Source: Crocosphaera sp.
GTDB lineage: Bacteria > Cyanobacteriota > Cyanobacteriia > Cyanobacteriales > Microcystaceae
NCBI GenBank assembly: GCA_030066295.1
Contig: JASJBX010000056.1
Coordinates: forward strand, 76,513 to 140,512
Reading direction: 5' to 3'
Length of the DNA stretch: 64,000 nt
The translations under genes were made by a program, and so were the position numbers. Each line of letters starts with the position of its first letter. Within the stretch, counting starts at the first letter, position 1. A model generated the notes under the pieces. That model did no database searches. It was not told the DNA's origin and saw only the letters and a list, made by a program, of their open reading frames with translations. Below, piece by piece: positions 8,695-18,054 of this stretch.

Positions 8695-9852
8695 TTAAAA
8701 TAATAAAGATGGCATTTGTTCATAATCTTCTGTTGCCCAAACAGCAAACCGTTTTGCTAATGGAGGAGCAAAAACAAAAGTGCTAGTAAATCCTGAAAAT
8801 AAATGAAGTCCTTGAAAGTTATCAATTTTACCGACTAAAAAGTTAGAATCAGGACAAAAAGCGACTAAGCAGTGATGTACTTTTCCGTGTAAATTCTGTA
8901 ACTGAGGAAGAATTCTACCAACCTCTTCACGAATGATTTTTTCTGCATTTTCTTCATTGGGTTTTGTATGCGGATTAGTAATTATTTGACTAATTTGACC
9001 TAAACAAAAACTACCATCTAAAAATTGAATAGCACCGGGTTCCATTACATCAGAAATAATTTCATTATTGGGATTATTCCATAAAGATTGAATCCCCGAT
9101 TCTCCTGATTTTTCTTCAATATCAAGACGGTTCAAAATAGCTGGCATCACTAAACTTTTCAATTTGATGTCTAGTTTTGGTGTTAATATTAATTGAGAAT
9201 GGGTAAAGTAAACATTAACATTTAGACCAATATTTCTTAATAAAGAATGACTTAACCCTCCTGCACAAATAACTACATTTTCACTGAAATATTTTTCCTT
9301 ATTTGTTTGTACTCCTGTAATTGTTGTATTTTGAAATAATAATTGAGTAACTTCTTCATAGTTAAAAGTTCCACCTGATCTTAAAAAAGCTTGCTGATAA
9401 GCATCATTGGTTTTTTGCGGGTGAATGTGTCCATGGGGTAATTGAAGACACCCTGAGATAGCATTAGGGTTTAATAAAGGTTCAATTATAGCTGCTTCTT
9501 GAGGAGTTAATAGTTGAGGCTTGATGAAAAATTTGTTGTAATTTTCTCTAATAGCTTGAGGACTTTTATCTACTGGAATTGTTAACATTAAATCCAATTC
9601 TCTGAATTCCGTATCTGCTCCTAATTCCTGTGATAAATTATGATAATTTTCTCGACTTTCTTGACATAATTGGATAGAATTATTATCCGTTCCCGACCAA
9701 TAAGCAACCCCTCCATAACTGTAACGAGTTGCATTACTATAATTAGGATCTTTTTCTAATAATAATACCTTTAAACCTTTTTTAGTTAACTCATAACTTA
9801 ATGCTGATCCAGTAATACCAGCACCAACAATAATCCAATCAAATTTTTTCAT
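8695..9852 (-). CDS. FAD-dependent oxidoreductase, DAO family
   Basis: This 385-residue flavoprotein begins with the Rossmann FAD motif WIIVGAGITGSALSYELTKKGLKVLLLEKD (GxGxxG, with a terminal acidic residue that binds the ribose). It continues through the D-amino-acid-oxidase/glycine-oxidase fold, with a C-terminal FAD-closing segment (GLHLFSGFTSTFVFAPPLAKRFA). Members oxidise amines or amino acids, and the substrate here cannot be read. There is no signal peptide, so it is cytosolic. It is monocistronic, divergent from trmH. Confidence 0.85.
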   Translation of the reverse strand: MKKFDWIIVGAGITGSALSYELTKKGLKVLLLEKDPNYSNATRYSYGGVAYWSGTDNNSIQLCQESRENYHNLSQELGADTEFRELDLMLTIPVDKSPQAIRENYNKFFIKPQLLTPQEAAIIEPLLNPNAISGCLQLPHGHIHPQKTNDAYQQAFLRSGGTFNYEEVTQLLFQNTTITGVQTNKEKYFSENVVICAGGLSHSLLRNIGLNVNVYFTHSQLILTPKLDIKLKSLVMPAILNRLDIEEKSGESGIQSLWNNPNNEIISDVMEPGAIQFLDGSFCLGQISQIITNPHTKPNEENAEKIIREEVGRILPQLQNLHGKVHHCLVAFCPDSNFLVGKIDNFQGLHLFSGFTSTFVFAPPLAKRFAVWATEDYEQMPSLLF

Positions 9853-9989
9853 ATTTTTATACTTTTATACTACTTATCTATTTTATCACCCATAGCCGAT
9901 TAATTCAGATTTATTTTTTAAGATTATTTTCCAATTAAAAACAAACTACCATGATAAAATAGTGGTTATAACTTCTAACTATTGACTGA

Positions 9990-10643
9990 ATGAATTTGCT
10001 TCCTAGACGTTATCATCGTATCAAACAAGTTCTTGAAAAAAGACAACCAGACTTAACTGTTTTAACCGAAGATGTTCATAAACCGCATAACTTATCCGCT
10101 ATTATTCGCACTTGTGATGCAGTGGGAATATTAGACGTTCATAGTATTAACACAACCGATGAATTTCCTACATTTTCGCAAGTTTCACAGGGGAGTGATA
10201 AGTGGATATTTTTGCACACCCATCCCGATATTAAAACAGCTATTAACCATCTAAAACGTCAAAAATTTAAGATATACGCAGCCCATTTTACTGATAAATC
10301 TTTAGACTATAGAGACATTGATTATACTCAACCTACAGCCATTTTATTAGGGGCTGAAAAATGGGGAGTCAGTAAACAAGCAGCGAACTTAGTGGATGGA
10401 CATATTATTATTCCCATGTTAGGAATGGTACAATCTTTAAACGTTTCTGTGGCTGCTGCTGTAATTTTATTTGAAGCACAACGTCAAAGATTAGCAAAAA
10501 AAATGTATGATACAAGTCGATTAGACTCGGATAAGTACCAGAAAATTTTATTTGAATGGAGTTATCCAAACTTAGCAATAAGGTATCAACAAAAGGGAGA
10601 AAAGTATCCATCTTTAGGAGAAAATGGAGAGATTATTGTGTAG
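9990..10643 (+). CDS. trmH: tRNA (guanosine-18-2'-O)-methyltransferase TrmH
   Basis: This 217-residue SPOUT methyltransferase has a start region (VLEKRQPDLTVLTEDVHKPHN.SAIIRTCDAVGI) that is a close match to TrmH, including the Arg/Asn catalytic segment. The knotted SAM site is visible as ILLGAEKWGVS, then IIIPMLGMVQSLNVSVAAAVILFEAQRQR. It methylates the ribose of G18 in the tRNA D-loop. The C-terminal YPNLAIRYQQKGEKYP tail is also typical of TrmH. It is transcribed divergently from the FAD oxidoreductase. Confidence 0.95.
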   Translation: MNLLPRRYHRIKQVLEKRQPDLTVLTEDVHKPHNLSAIIRTCDAVGILDVHSINTTDEFPTFSQVSQGSDKWIFLHTHPDIKTAINHLKRQKFKIYAAHFTDKSLDYRDIDYTQPTAILLGAEKWGVSKQAANLVDGHIIIPMLGMVQSLNVSVAAAVILFEAQRQRLAKKMYDTSRLDSDKYQKILFEWSYPNLAIRYQQKGEKYPSLGENGEIIV

Positions 10644-10684
10644 ATTATTCATTAATAGTAGGATTTAAGATGATAATATTTTTT

Positions 10685-11321
10685 TTAATCCCTTGAATTA
10701 AGAAAATCTGGCGAATGGGTGCTGACAAAAACCTGTCCTTCTAAACGAGTATAAGCTTCAAATTCTTCAGCCAATTCTTGTAATAATAAAGGATATAATT
10801 GGTTTTCTGGTTCTTCCACACATAAAAGAGGATGTGGGTTAGGATCATGGAGTAAAACGAGATAAGCAAACATTTTGATTGTTCCATCAGAAACATAACG
10901 TGAAACAAAAGGATCATGAAAAGATTCATCTTGAAACTTTAATATTAAACGTCCGTCTTCTGTTTCTTTTGCTTCTACTTTAGAAACTCCAGGGACTCTG
11001 TGCTTCATTTTTTCAAGAATTTTATCAAAAATATCTTCGTGATTTTCATACTTTATTCAAAATTTTCATTCTAAATTTAATTTCAAAATAAATTTCTTCT
11101 TCTTCATGTCCTCGTGTAATAACTTCTTTAAATCCTCCTCTTCGTTGTAAACTTTGGCGAATATTATTTTTGAGAGAATCTCTTAAAAATCCAAATATAT
11201 CAAAAAGTGTACTTTTTCCTGTCCCATTTGCTCCCACAAATACACAAAATTTAGGTAGATTATTAATAGTAATGTTTTGAAAAGCTTTATAATTTTTAAT
11301 CGTTAATGAGGTTATTTGCAT
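10685..11321 (-). pseudogene. decayed AAA_21-type ATPase gene
   Basis: The 5' piece (11321-11046) encodes MQITSLTIKNYKAFQNITI with Walker A FVGANGTGKSTLFD and stops after FEIKFRMKILNKV. A second frame, open from about 11043, continues with KILEKMKHRVPGV, then the Walker B/signature block LLCVEEPENQLYPLL and the D/H-loop FVSTHSPDFLNSRD, where it stops at 10685. Intact relatives have roughly 100 or more residues between these blocks and extend past THSPDFLN. The gene therefore has an internal deletion, a frame change and a truncated end. Such ATPases are often phage-defence or OLD-like accessory genes. No function is expected here. Confidence 0.8.
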
Positions 11322-11363
11322 GATTTTTCATTACTTAATATCTTAGGAAAAAATCTTGATAGA

Positions 11364-11390
11364 AAAAGGTGCGCTATTAACGCACCTTTT
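11364..11390 (-). terminator. intrinsic terminator of ileS
   Basis: A perfect 10-bp stem pairs AAAAGGTGCG (11364-11373) with CGCACCTTTT (11381-11390), with a 7-base loop. Read on the minus strand it lies 6 bases after the ileS stop and is followed by T-rich sequence. Confidence 0.8.
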
Positions 11391-11396
11391 AACTTG

Positions 11397-14276
11397 CTAA
11401 AATTCACCAACTAAAGCAGCATTACACCGTTCACAAATGGTAGGATCATCTTTAAATTCTCCTACCTTGGTTGAATAGTTCCAACAGCGATCGCATTTCT
11501 CGCCTTCTGCTTTAACAACCCCCACAGAAACTAAGTCTGATTCGCTTTGATAGTCGGCTTTTTTAATGCTTTCTAAACTATCAACTAATTCCACTTGAGA
11601 GGTTAAGACAAAATAGCGTAATTCATCCACTTGATTTCCAGTTAAACTATCAGCAACATTAAATTTATCTAGCTGTTGTCTTAAGTCTTGATCAGAGACA
11701 TAAAGTAACACTTTGGCATCTAAAGATGAACCGATCGCTTTTTCTTTTCTGGCTAATTCTAAGGCGTTATTGACTTCATTTCTCATTGCCCTGATTTTCG
11801 TCCAGGAAGCCCCTAATTCTGGATTTTCCCACTGTTTTGACGTTTTTACCCATCCTGCCTCAAAAACCGATTTATGAGAGGTTTCGTAGGGTAAGAATTG
11901 CCAAATATCTTCGGCCATGTGGCATAATACAGGAGCGATCGCTTTAGCTAAATTTTCAATGGCTACAGCTAGTACCGTTTGACAACTGCGACGACGAATG
12001 GACTCAGGATGGGAAATATAAAGTCTATCTTTGGCAATATCCAGATAAAAATTGGATAAATCTACCACACAGAAATTTTGTACCGTTTGGAAGAAACGGA
12101 AGAATTGATAGGTTTCAAACGCATCAGTTACTTCTGTAAAGACTTCGGTGATACGATGCAACATATAACGATCTAATTCCGGTAACTCCTCGTAGTCAAT
12201 CATATGTTGTTTAGGATCAAAATCGTGTAAATTACCCAATAAAAATCTGGCTGTATTGCGAATCTTGCGATAGATATCGGATAACTGTTTCAGGATGGTT
12301 TTACCCAAAGGTACATCTGAAGAATAATCTACCGATGACACCCACAATCTTAACACATCTGCCCCATAAGGCGGTTCTTGTTTATGATTCTTTCCTCCAT
12401 TAATTACAATGTTAGGATCAACAGTATTTCCCAAGGATTTACTCATCTTGTATCCTTTTTCATCTAAGATGAAACCATGAGTTAATACTGTCTTATAAGG
12501 TGCAACATTATTGACAGCAACACTGGTTAACAAACTAGACTGAAACCAACCCCGATGTTGATCACTACCTTCTAAATAAATATCAGCAGGATACTTTAAT
12601 TCTGACCTTTGTTTTGCTACTGAAGCCCAAGAAGATCCAGAATCAAACCATACATCCATCGTATCAGTTCCTTTACGATATTTATGAGCATCTGCTTTAT
12701 ATTTATCAGGCAATAATTCTTCTACAGACATCTCCCACCACGCATCTGAACCTTTTTCTGCAAAAATTGCTTGAATATGTTTGATGGTTTCTTCTGTTAG
12801 TAAGGGTTCGTTGTTTTCTTCATTATAAAAAACAGGAATGGGTAAACCCCAACTTCTCTGACGAGAGATACACCAATCTGAGCGATCGCCTACCATAGAA
12901 GTAATGCGATTTTCTCCTTTAGAGGGAATCCAATTAACTGTTTTAATGGCGGTTAAGGCAGCATCTCGAAACCCTTCAACGGAAGCAAACCATTGTTCGG
13001 TTGCCCGAAAAATAGTAGGTTTTTTGGTTCGCCAATCATAAGGATATTTATGTTGATAGGGTTCTTCTTTTAATAATGCTCCCTTTTCTTGCAGGGAATT
13101 AATAATGACTTCGTTGGCATCTTTAAGAACATTTAAACCCGCAAACTGTCCCGCTTCTTCCGTAAAGTTTCCTTTAGCATCCACAGGAGACAAAATCTGT
13201 AAATTATACCGTTGTCCTACCATATAGTCTTCTTGTCCATGACCCGGCGCAGTATGAACTAAACCAGTACCAGACTCCGTAGTAACATAGTCACCACCGA
13301 TGAGAATTTCACTCTCTCTATCGTATAAAGGATGACGATAAATCGTATGTTCTAAAGCCTTTCCTGGGACAGTTGCTTTTACTGTCAACCCGGTTTCAAA
13401 AGTAGCTGATAACCGTTCCACTAAATCTGCTGCTACAATTAAATATTGATAATTACAAACATCAGAAGTCTGTTCTACCACAGCATAATTGAGATCAGGA
13501 TTAAGGGCAACCGCTAAGTTTCCCGGAAGCGTCCAAGGGGTGGTCGTCCAGATAGCAACCCCCAAATTATTTAAAAAGGGTTTTAAAGTTTCTTCTGCAT
13601 CTTTTGACGCTTTAATGATAGGAAAAGCAGCAAAAACACTTCTTGACGTATGACCTTCAGGATATTCTAATTCTGCCTCAGCTAAGGCGGTTTGAGAACT
13701 GGGACTCCAATGAACCGGTTTGAGTCCCCGATAAATGTACCCTTTGAGGGCCATTTCCCCAAAGACTCCAATTTGCGCCGCTTCGTATTCAGGAGTTAGG
13801 GTTAAATAGGGGTTTTCCCAGTCTCCCCACACCCCGAACCGTTTGAAACCTTTTGCCTGTTCTTCTTGGGTTTTAAGGGCAAAATCACGGGCTTTACGGC
13901 GTAATTTGAGAGGGGTTAACCCTTCCCTCTCTTTTGACTTCATACTTTGTAATACTTTGAGTTCGATAGGCAGTCCGTGACAGTCCCAACCTGGAACATA
14001 GCGAACCTTATAACCCCGCAATAGTTTATATTTATTGATAATATCCTTGAGGGTTTTATTTAAAGCATGGCCCATATGGAGGGAACCGTTAGCGTAGGGT
14101 GGGCCATCGTGAAGGACAAATACATCTTCGGGGTTTTCTTGGGATAATTTCTCATAAATCTGATTATCAGCCCAAAATTTCTGTAATTCGGGTTCTCGCT
14201 TCACCGCATTCGCCCGCATACTAAACTCAGTTTTGGGTAAGTTTACCGTATCTTTGTAGCTTTTAGGTTCTGTCAC
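11397..14276 (-). CDS. ileS: isoleucyl-tRNA synthetase
   Basis: This class I synthetase charges tRNA-Ile and edits Val. From GTG 14276 it has 959 residues. The in-frame TTG at 14291 adds MLITI, but the usual start in cyanobacterial relatives is close to (M)TEPKSYKDTVNLP. Motifs are DGPPYANGSLHMGHALNK (HIGH-like, HMGH), the CP1 editing domain with TTTPWTLPGN and GTGLVHTAPGHGQEDY, GYKMSKSLGN (KMSKS), and the C-terminal zinc site CDRCWN...CERCNAAL. Length is normal. A strong terminator follows. Confidence 0.97.
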   Translation of the reverse strand: MTEPKSYKDTVNLPKTEFSMRANAVKREPELQKFWADNQIYEKLSQENPEDVFVLHDGPPYANGSLHMGHALNKTLKDIINKYKLLRGYKVRYVPGWDCHGLPIELKVLQSMKSKEREGLTPLKLRRKARDFALKTQEEQAKGFKRFGVWGDWENPYLTLTPEYEAAQIGVFGEMALKGYIYRGLKPVHWSPSSQTALAEAELEYPEGHTSRSVFAAFPIIKASKDAEETLKPFLNNLGVAIWTTTPWTLPGNLAVALNPDLNYAVVEQTSDVCNYQYLIVAADLVERLSATFETGLTVKATVPGKALEHTIYRHPLYDRESEILIGGDYVTTESGTGLVHTAPGHGQEDYMVGQRYNLQILSPVDAKGNFTEEAGQFAGLNVLKDANEVIINSLQEKGALLKEEPYQHKYPYDWRTKKPTIFRATEQWFASVEGFRDAALTAIKTVNWIPSKGENRITSMVGDRSDWCISRQRSWGLPIPVFYNEENNEPLLTEETIKHIQAIFAEKGSDAWWEMSVEELLPDKYKADAHKYRKGTDTMDVWFDSGSSWASVAKQRSELKYPADIYLEGSDQHRGWFQSSLLTSVAVNNVAPYKTVLTHGFILDEKGYKMSKSLGNTVDPNIVINGGKNHKQEPPYGADVLRLWVSSVDYSSDVPLGKTILKQLSDIYRKIRNTARFLLGNLHDFDPKQHMIDYEELPELDRYMLHRITEVFTEVTDAFETYQFFRFFQTVQNFCVVDLSNFYLDIAKDRLYISHPESIRRRSCQTVLAVAIENLAKAIAPVLCHMAEDIWQFLPYETSHKSVFEAGWVKTSKQWENPELGASWTKIRAMRNEVNNALELARKEKAIGSSLDAKVLLYVSDQDLRQQLDKFNVADSLTGNQVDELRYFVLTSQVELVDSLESIKKADYQSESDLVSVGVVKAEGEKCDRCWNYSTKVGEFKDDPTICERCNAALVGEF

Positions 14277-14410
14277 AATGGTAATTAACAATTATTGTAT
14301 CGGTTACTCCTTATTATCATATTACAAGGATTAAGATTTATTGCCTCAAATCAAATCAATGGAGAAAGTATAGATATAATGAATGTCGGTTTAATTTATG
14401 TCCTAAACAA

Positions 14411-14713
14411 ATGAGAATATGGTTACTCAATATGTCTTCAATGCTAGGATTCACCTATATTGTTTTAGGGATTATCTATACCCTTGCTTTACGTACTGGA
14501 TGGAAGTCTCTGTTTAGGCAATTTTTAACCCCAACTTTGTACAATGTTCAATCCTTAGCTATACCTAGTTTATTAATAATAATAGGTTTGATTCTATTTT
14601 TTCACGGATGGCGTTTAGATCCTATTTTGCAGTTTGCTTTTTTTCTGCAATTTATTTTATTGTCTTATGTTTTTGGGAAGGATAAAGTCTTGTTTAAAAT
14701 AATGACTAAGTAG
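14411..14713 (+). CDS. Ycf66-like small membrane protein, copy 1
   Basis: This 100-residue protein has two or three hydrophobic helices. A helix-loop segment reads GLILFFHGWRLDPILQFAFFLQF, and the GWRLDPILQF core is the signature of the Ycf66 family of cyanobacteria and plastids (role unknown). The true start could be ATG 14432 or 14441 (MLGFTYIVLG), which would place a transmembrane helix at the N-terminus. A second copy begins 35 bases downstream, so the two form a likely operon of paralogs. Confidence 0.7.
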   Translation: MRIWLLNMSSMLGFTYIVLGIIYTLALRTGWKSLFRQFLTPTLYNVQSLAIPSLLIIIGLILFFHGWRLDPILQFAFFLQFILLSYVFGKDKVLFKIMTK

Positions 14714-14748
14714 ACAAAATTATAGTTAATGTAAATTTTGACTTTGCC

Positions 14749-15048
14749 ATGTTATTAGGATTTATTGATATTTGTCTCTCAGGTGTACTATTGTTTATTT
14801 ACATCTTAATTTCTTCTATTCAAGAAGAAAAAATCGGGTCTAAAGCAGCAAGTCTCTTAATGATTCAGGGGGTTGGGAGTTTTGTATTGTTGGGATTTAC
14901 GGGGTTAATTTTCGTTTATCAAGGATGGCGACTTGATCCCGTTTTACAATTCTGTCTGTTACTTCAAGCTTTAGTCTTTGTTTATTTTGGATTAAGAGAT
15001 GTACTTATCTTTCAAAGTCTTCCTCAAAAGAAATCATCAAAAGATTAG
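14749..15048 (+). CDS. Ycf66-like small membrane protein, copy 2
   Basis: This 99-residue protein is a paralog of the preceding gene. It has an N-terminal hydrophobic helix (LLGFIDICLSGVLLFIYILI) and then GLIFVYQGWRLDPVLQFCLLLQA, the same Ycf66 core motif in the same place. It ends in a short charged tail (KKSSKD). The sequences share the motif and topology but differ elsewhere, so the duplication is not recent. Function is unknown. Confidence 0.7.
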   Translation: MLLGFIDICLSGVLLFIYILISSIQEEKIGSKAASLLMIQGVGSFVLLGFTGLIFVYQGWRLDPVLQFCLLLQALVFVYFGLRDVLIFQSLPQKKSSKD

Positions 15049-15083
15049 AAATCTAGTGATTTAATTAACTATTTTAATAGGAG

Positions 15084-15920
15084 TTAAAAATCAGCTTCAG
15101 GTAAACTATCAATTAGAGTAACAGAACGAAAAGAACGACCGAGATGATATTGAGTATAGTTTCTGAGGAGATGTTCCACTTCTAACCAAGGAACAGTAAA
15201 GTTACTATCCAAAATACTCTCAGGCAAAATTTTACCAGGATGGGGTAGACAAGATTGACTAAGATGTTGTAATAGAGTTAATTCTGGGGCTTTTAGCTTA
15301 TAATTAATAACAGGTAAAATAACAGGATTAAGACTATCTTGATCCCTATTTTTAATCCCTAAATCAACCAGTCCTCCTGCATCAAAACTGAAGCCAACAC
15401 ACCAGTTAGGATCGTTAAAATCAGGGGTTAACGCCTCTTGTGTTAGACAACAACAATGAACCTGCGGACCAATACCAGCGATCGCCAATAAATGAAAAAC
15501 CGCCTGGGCTAAATATCCATACAAACTCTCAGCCAAAGACATCGTTTCTAACCGCCGTAGATGCTCATTTAAGAGTTCGTACAGTTCCACTTGAGGTTGA
15601 TCATCTAAAGCTAAATGTAACACCAATTCTGCTAAATATTGGGCTGCCGCCAGCTTCCCTAAATCCTTGCTTAACCTCGGATAAGATTCTAGAGTATTGG
15701 CCTGAGTTATTTTATCCAGCGATCGCCCTTTAGCAATCAATAACTCATTGATGACAAATAACTCACACCGTCCCCGTAACCGTGATTTTTGTTTTCTGGC
15801 ACCAGGGACAACAGCGCGAATCAAGCCATACTCAGGAGATAAAAGGGTCACCAAGCGATCGGCCTCCTGAAACGGCATTCCTTTCAAAACGATCGCCGTG
15901 GTTTGATAAGTACGACTCAT
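15084..15920 (-). CDS. recO: DNA repair protein RecO
   Basis: This 278-residue protein begins [34 protein letters not shown], followed by [15 protein letters not shown]. This is the N-terminal OB fold of RecO. The helical C-terminal part carries a remnant zinc region ([27 protein letters not shown]). RecO helps load RecA on SSB-coated DNA in the RecFOR pathway and anneals strands. The stop of the upstream DUF751 gene is 6 bases before its start, so they form one transcript. Confidence 0.95.
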   Translation of the reverse strand: MSRTYQTTAIVLKGMPFQEADRLVTLLSPEYGLIRAVVPGARKQKSRLRGRCELFVINELLIAKGRSLDKITQANTLESYPRLSKDLGKLAAAQYLAELVLHLALDDQPQVELYELLNEHLRRLETMSLAESLYGYLAQAVFHLLAIAGIGPQVHCCCLTQEALTPDFNDPNWCVGFSFDAGGLVDLGIKNRDQDSLNPVILPVINYKLKAPELTLLQHLSQSCLPHPGKILPESILDSNFTVPWLEVEHLLRNYTQYHLGRSFRSVTLIDSLPEADF

Positions 15921-15926
15921 TAACCC

Positions 15927-16130
15927 CTAAACCGTCGATAATCCTAACATGGCCTTTAACGTAAAATAAAGCAACGAAAAGATTCCGATGCCCATACCTC
16001 CAACGGCGATCGCACTGACCGGATTTTTAAACAAGGGTTTAATCCACTCAAAAAAGACGAAAAATACCCCTAAGGTGAAGCTAATAAGATAACGGGGATA
16101 ACGCGCGACATTTTGCAAAAATTCTCCCAT
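15927..16130 (-). CDS. DUF751 / Ycf33-like small membrane protein
   Basis: This 67-residue protein begins MGEFLQNVARYPRYLISFTLGVFF and has two hydrophobic segments (FTLGVFFVFF, AIAVGGMGIGIFSLLYFTL). Sequence and length match the DUF751 family, which includes plastid Ycf33. The role is unknown. It overlaps nothing and sits 6 bases before recO on the same strand, an arrangement that suggests co-transcription. Confidence 0.8.
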   Translation of the reverse strand: MGEFLQNVARYPRYLISFTLGVFFVFFEWIKPLFKNPVSAIAVGGMGIGIFSLLYFTLKAMLGLSTV

Positions 16131-16261
16131 TGACTAACCTGCCTCTACTACAACTATGTTTTATCATATCAGCACACCTACTTGTGCTGGTCAACAGCAC
16201 AATTAACCTAATGTATACGAACTTCCTTGCCCAACAATTATTTACCGAAAATAACGCGGGA

Positions 16262-16545
16262 GCATGAAAGCCATCGTCTTTTTAAGCGATGGATGAAATG
16301 GGACTCGAATGGTTTTAACCATTCGTATCCTTTTCCTGTGATTTTAAATCGTGAGTTGGGAAGCCCACACCATAATCTGTGATTTGGTGTGGGAGAATGT
16401 CACGTCGAGTGTCTAGGGGCGTCTTGACTCGTCCCCAGAAGTTAAGATTCTGGTCAGCTAAAAAGACGCTCTCGCAACGCGGTTTTAACCCGTTGCACAG
16501 CATCCGCTTAGAATCCCCGTTGATTGATCACGGGGAGAAGTCAAC
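16262..16545 (+). mobile_element. deleted IS200/IS605-type (tnpB) derivative, no transposase
   Basis: The left part has a hairpin CCATCG/CGATGG (16271-16292) followed by GGATGAAATGGGAC, close to GGATGAAATCCGAC at the left end of the tnpB element at 56.3-57.8 kb. The right part has CCCCGT/ACGGGG (16515-16535) set in GAAT...AG-AAGTCAAC, the same design as that element's right end (GAAT-CCCCC...GGGGG-AG-TATGTCAAC). A second right-end-like hairpin, CCCACACCA/TGGTGTGGG with AGAATGTCAC after it, lies at 16364-16403. No coding remnant is convincing. It is probably a non-autonomous or decayed copy. It fills most of the 560-base gap before the wzt-like gene. Confidence 0.5.
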
Positions 16546-16693
16546 CATTTTGCTAACTTTGTGATATTTTGTTAAGCAAGACTCAAAAAGTCCTTGGTCT
16601 CAATTTTACTACCATTTAGTAAAACAACTAATTTCACGTAAACGATACCCCCTGTCCGAATCCGACAATTGTTAATAAGGAGATTAATATTAT

Positions 16694-17890
16694 ATGGCTG
16701 ATGATGTTCTAATTAAAGTTGACCATGTCTCAAAGAAATTTTGTCGTGATCTTAAGCGTTCTCTGTGGTATGGTGTGCAAGATATCATGTCAGAAGTGAC
16801 AGCCCGAAAATATGAGCATCAGCTTAGGAAAGATGAGTTTTGGTCTGTTAATGATATTTCCTTTGAGTTGCGTCGAGGGGAATGTTTAGGACTTATCGGC
16901 CCCAATGGAGCCGGAAAAAGTACCTTATTAAAAATCCTTAATGGACTGATCAAACCCGACAAAGGAAGAATTGAGCTTAGAGGAAGGATCTCGTCATTAA
17001 TTGAGTTGAGCGCAGGATTCAACCCAATTTTAACCGGGAGAGAAAACATCTATAGTCGAGGAGCCGTTTTAGGATTTACCAAAGCAGAAATTGATAAGAA
17101 ACTAGATGCGATTATTGATTTTTCTGAACTAGAAGACTTTATTGATACACCAGTTGTGAACTATAGTTCAGGGATGAAAGTGCGTCTCGGTTTTGCCGTT
17201 GCTGCTCAAATGGAGCCAGACGTATTGTTATTAGATGAAGTCTTAGCGGTTGGAGACGTAGGATTCCGAGCCAAGTGTTTTAATAGTATCTATAAGATGA
17301 TGAAAAATGCTGCAGTTGTTTTGGTTTCCCATAATATGCCCCAAATTAACCGAGTGTGTTCTAACATTGTGGTGATGAATCATGGACAGCCCGTGTTTCA
17401 AGGAGAAGATGTTCCTAAAGGAATTGATAAATTTTATTCTTACTTTCAGGGAGAAGAAGAGGGTCTTGTCATGGGAAGTGGCAAAGCAGTTATTCATGAG
17501 GTGGAGCTAGAATCAAACGGCAAAAAAGGCGTTAAAGAGATTAATTATTTGGATGAACTTTTTGTCAATATTGAGCTTACGATTGACCCCAGCATTAGCT
17601 TGTCTTGTATGCAAGTATTCATCTTGGGACAGGAATTACAAAACGTTGCTCAATGTGATTCAAGGGTCACTGATACTGTCATTCAAAATACAGGAGAAAG
17701 AATGCAGATTGTAGTTGATTTGGGCAAGATTAACCTAAATCCAGGAATTTATGCGTTAACAATAGCGGTAACATCAGACAATTATGGAGAACATCTTGCT
17801 AAACTTTATAATGTTAATAAATTCAATGTAATTGGAAAGTATTATGGTTATGCTCCTGTACAAATAGCAGGAGACTGGACAGTTAAATAA
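16694..17890 (+). CDS. polysaccharide ABC exporter ATP-binding protein, Wzt/TagH type
   Basis: This 398-residue protein has an N-terminal nucleotide-binding domain with Walker A GPNGAGKSTLLK, signature YSSGMKVRLGFAVA and Walker B DVLLLDEVLAVGD, followed by the H-loop LVSHNM. Residues about 250-398 are a separate beta-rich domain, as in Wzt proteins that recognise the polysaccharide end. It would power export of an undecaprenyl-linked polysaccharide across the inner membrane. The partner permease (Wzm) normally sits next to it but is not in this window. The gene leads a run of sulfotransferases and a glycosyltransferase. An AAGGAG-type ribosome site lies shortly before the ATG (TAAGGAGATT, 16675-16684). 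Confidence 0.92.
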   Translation: MADDVLIKVDHVSKKFCRDLKRSLWYGVQDIMSEVTARKYEHQLRKDEFWSVNDISFELRRGECLGLIGPNGAGKSTLLKILNGLIKPDKGRIELRGRISSLIELSAGFNPILTGRENIYSRGAVLGFTKAEIDKKLDAIIDFSELEDFIDTPVVNYSSGMKVRLGFAVAAQMEPDVLLLDEVLAVGDVGFRAKCFNSIYKMMKNAAVVLVSHNMPQINRVCSNIVVMNHGQPVFQGEDVPKGIDKFYSYFQGEEEGLVMGSGKAVIHEVELESNGKKGVKEINYLDELFVNIELTIDPSISLSCMQVFILGQELQNVAQCDSRVTDTVIQNTGERMQIVVDLGKINLNPGIYALTIAVTSDNYGEHLAKLYNVNKFNVIGKYYGYAPVQIAGDWTVK

Positions 17891-18054
17891 ATCAGAAAAT
17901 TCAATCACTGTGATGGTTTTGCAAATACTTTTAATAGTAATCATAGACAATAATCTAGATTGCTTTTAAACTAGGAAATTATCAAAAATGATGAGAAGCT
18001 AAATCAAGATTAGCTTAAGAAGCATCTATTAAAGTTCCGAAGTTTTTACGACTA

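Noticed and set aside
16315..16503. 62-residue minus-strand ORF in the transposon scar
   Set aside because: It runs through hairpins that belong to mobile-element ends and shows no protein motif.
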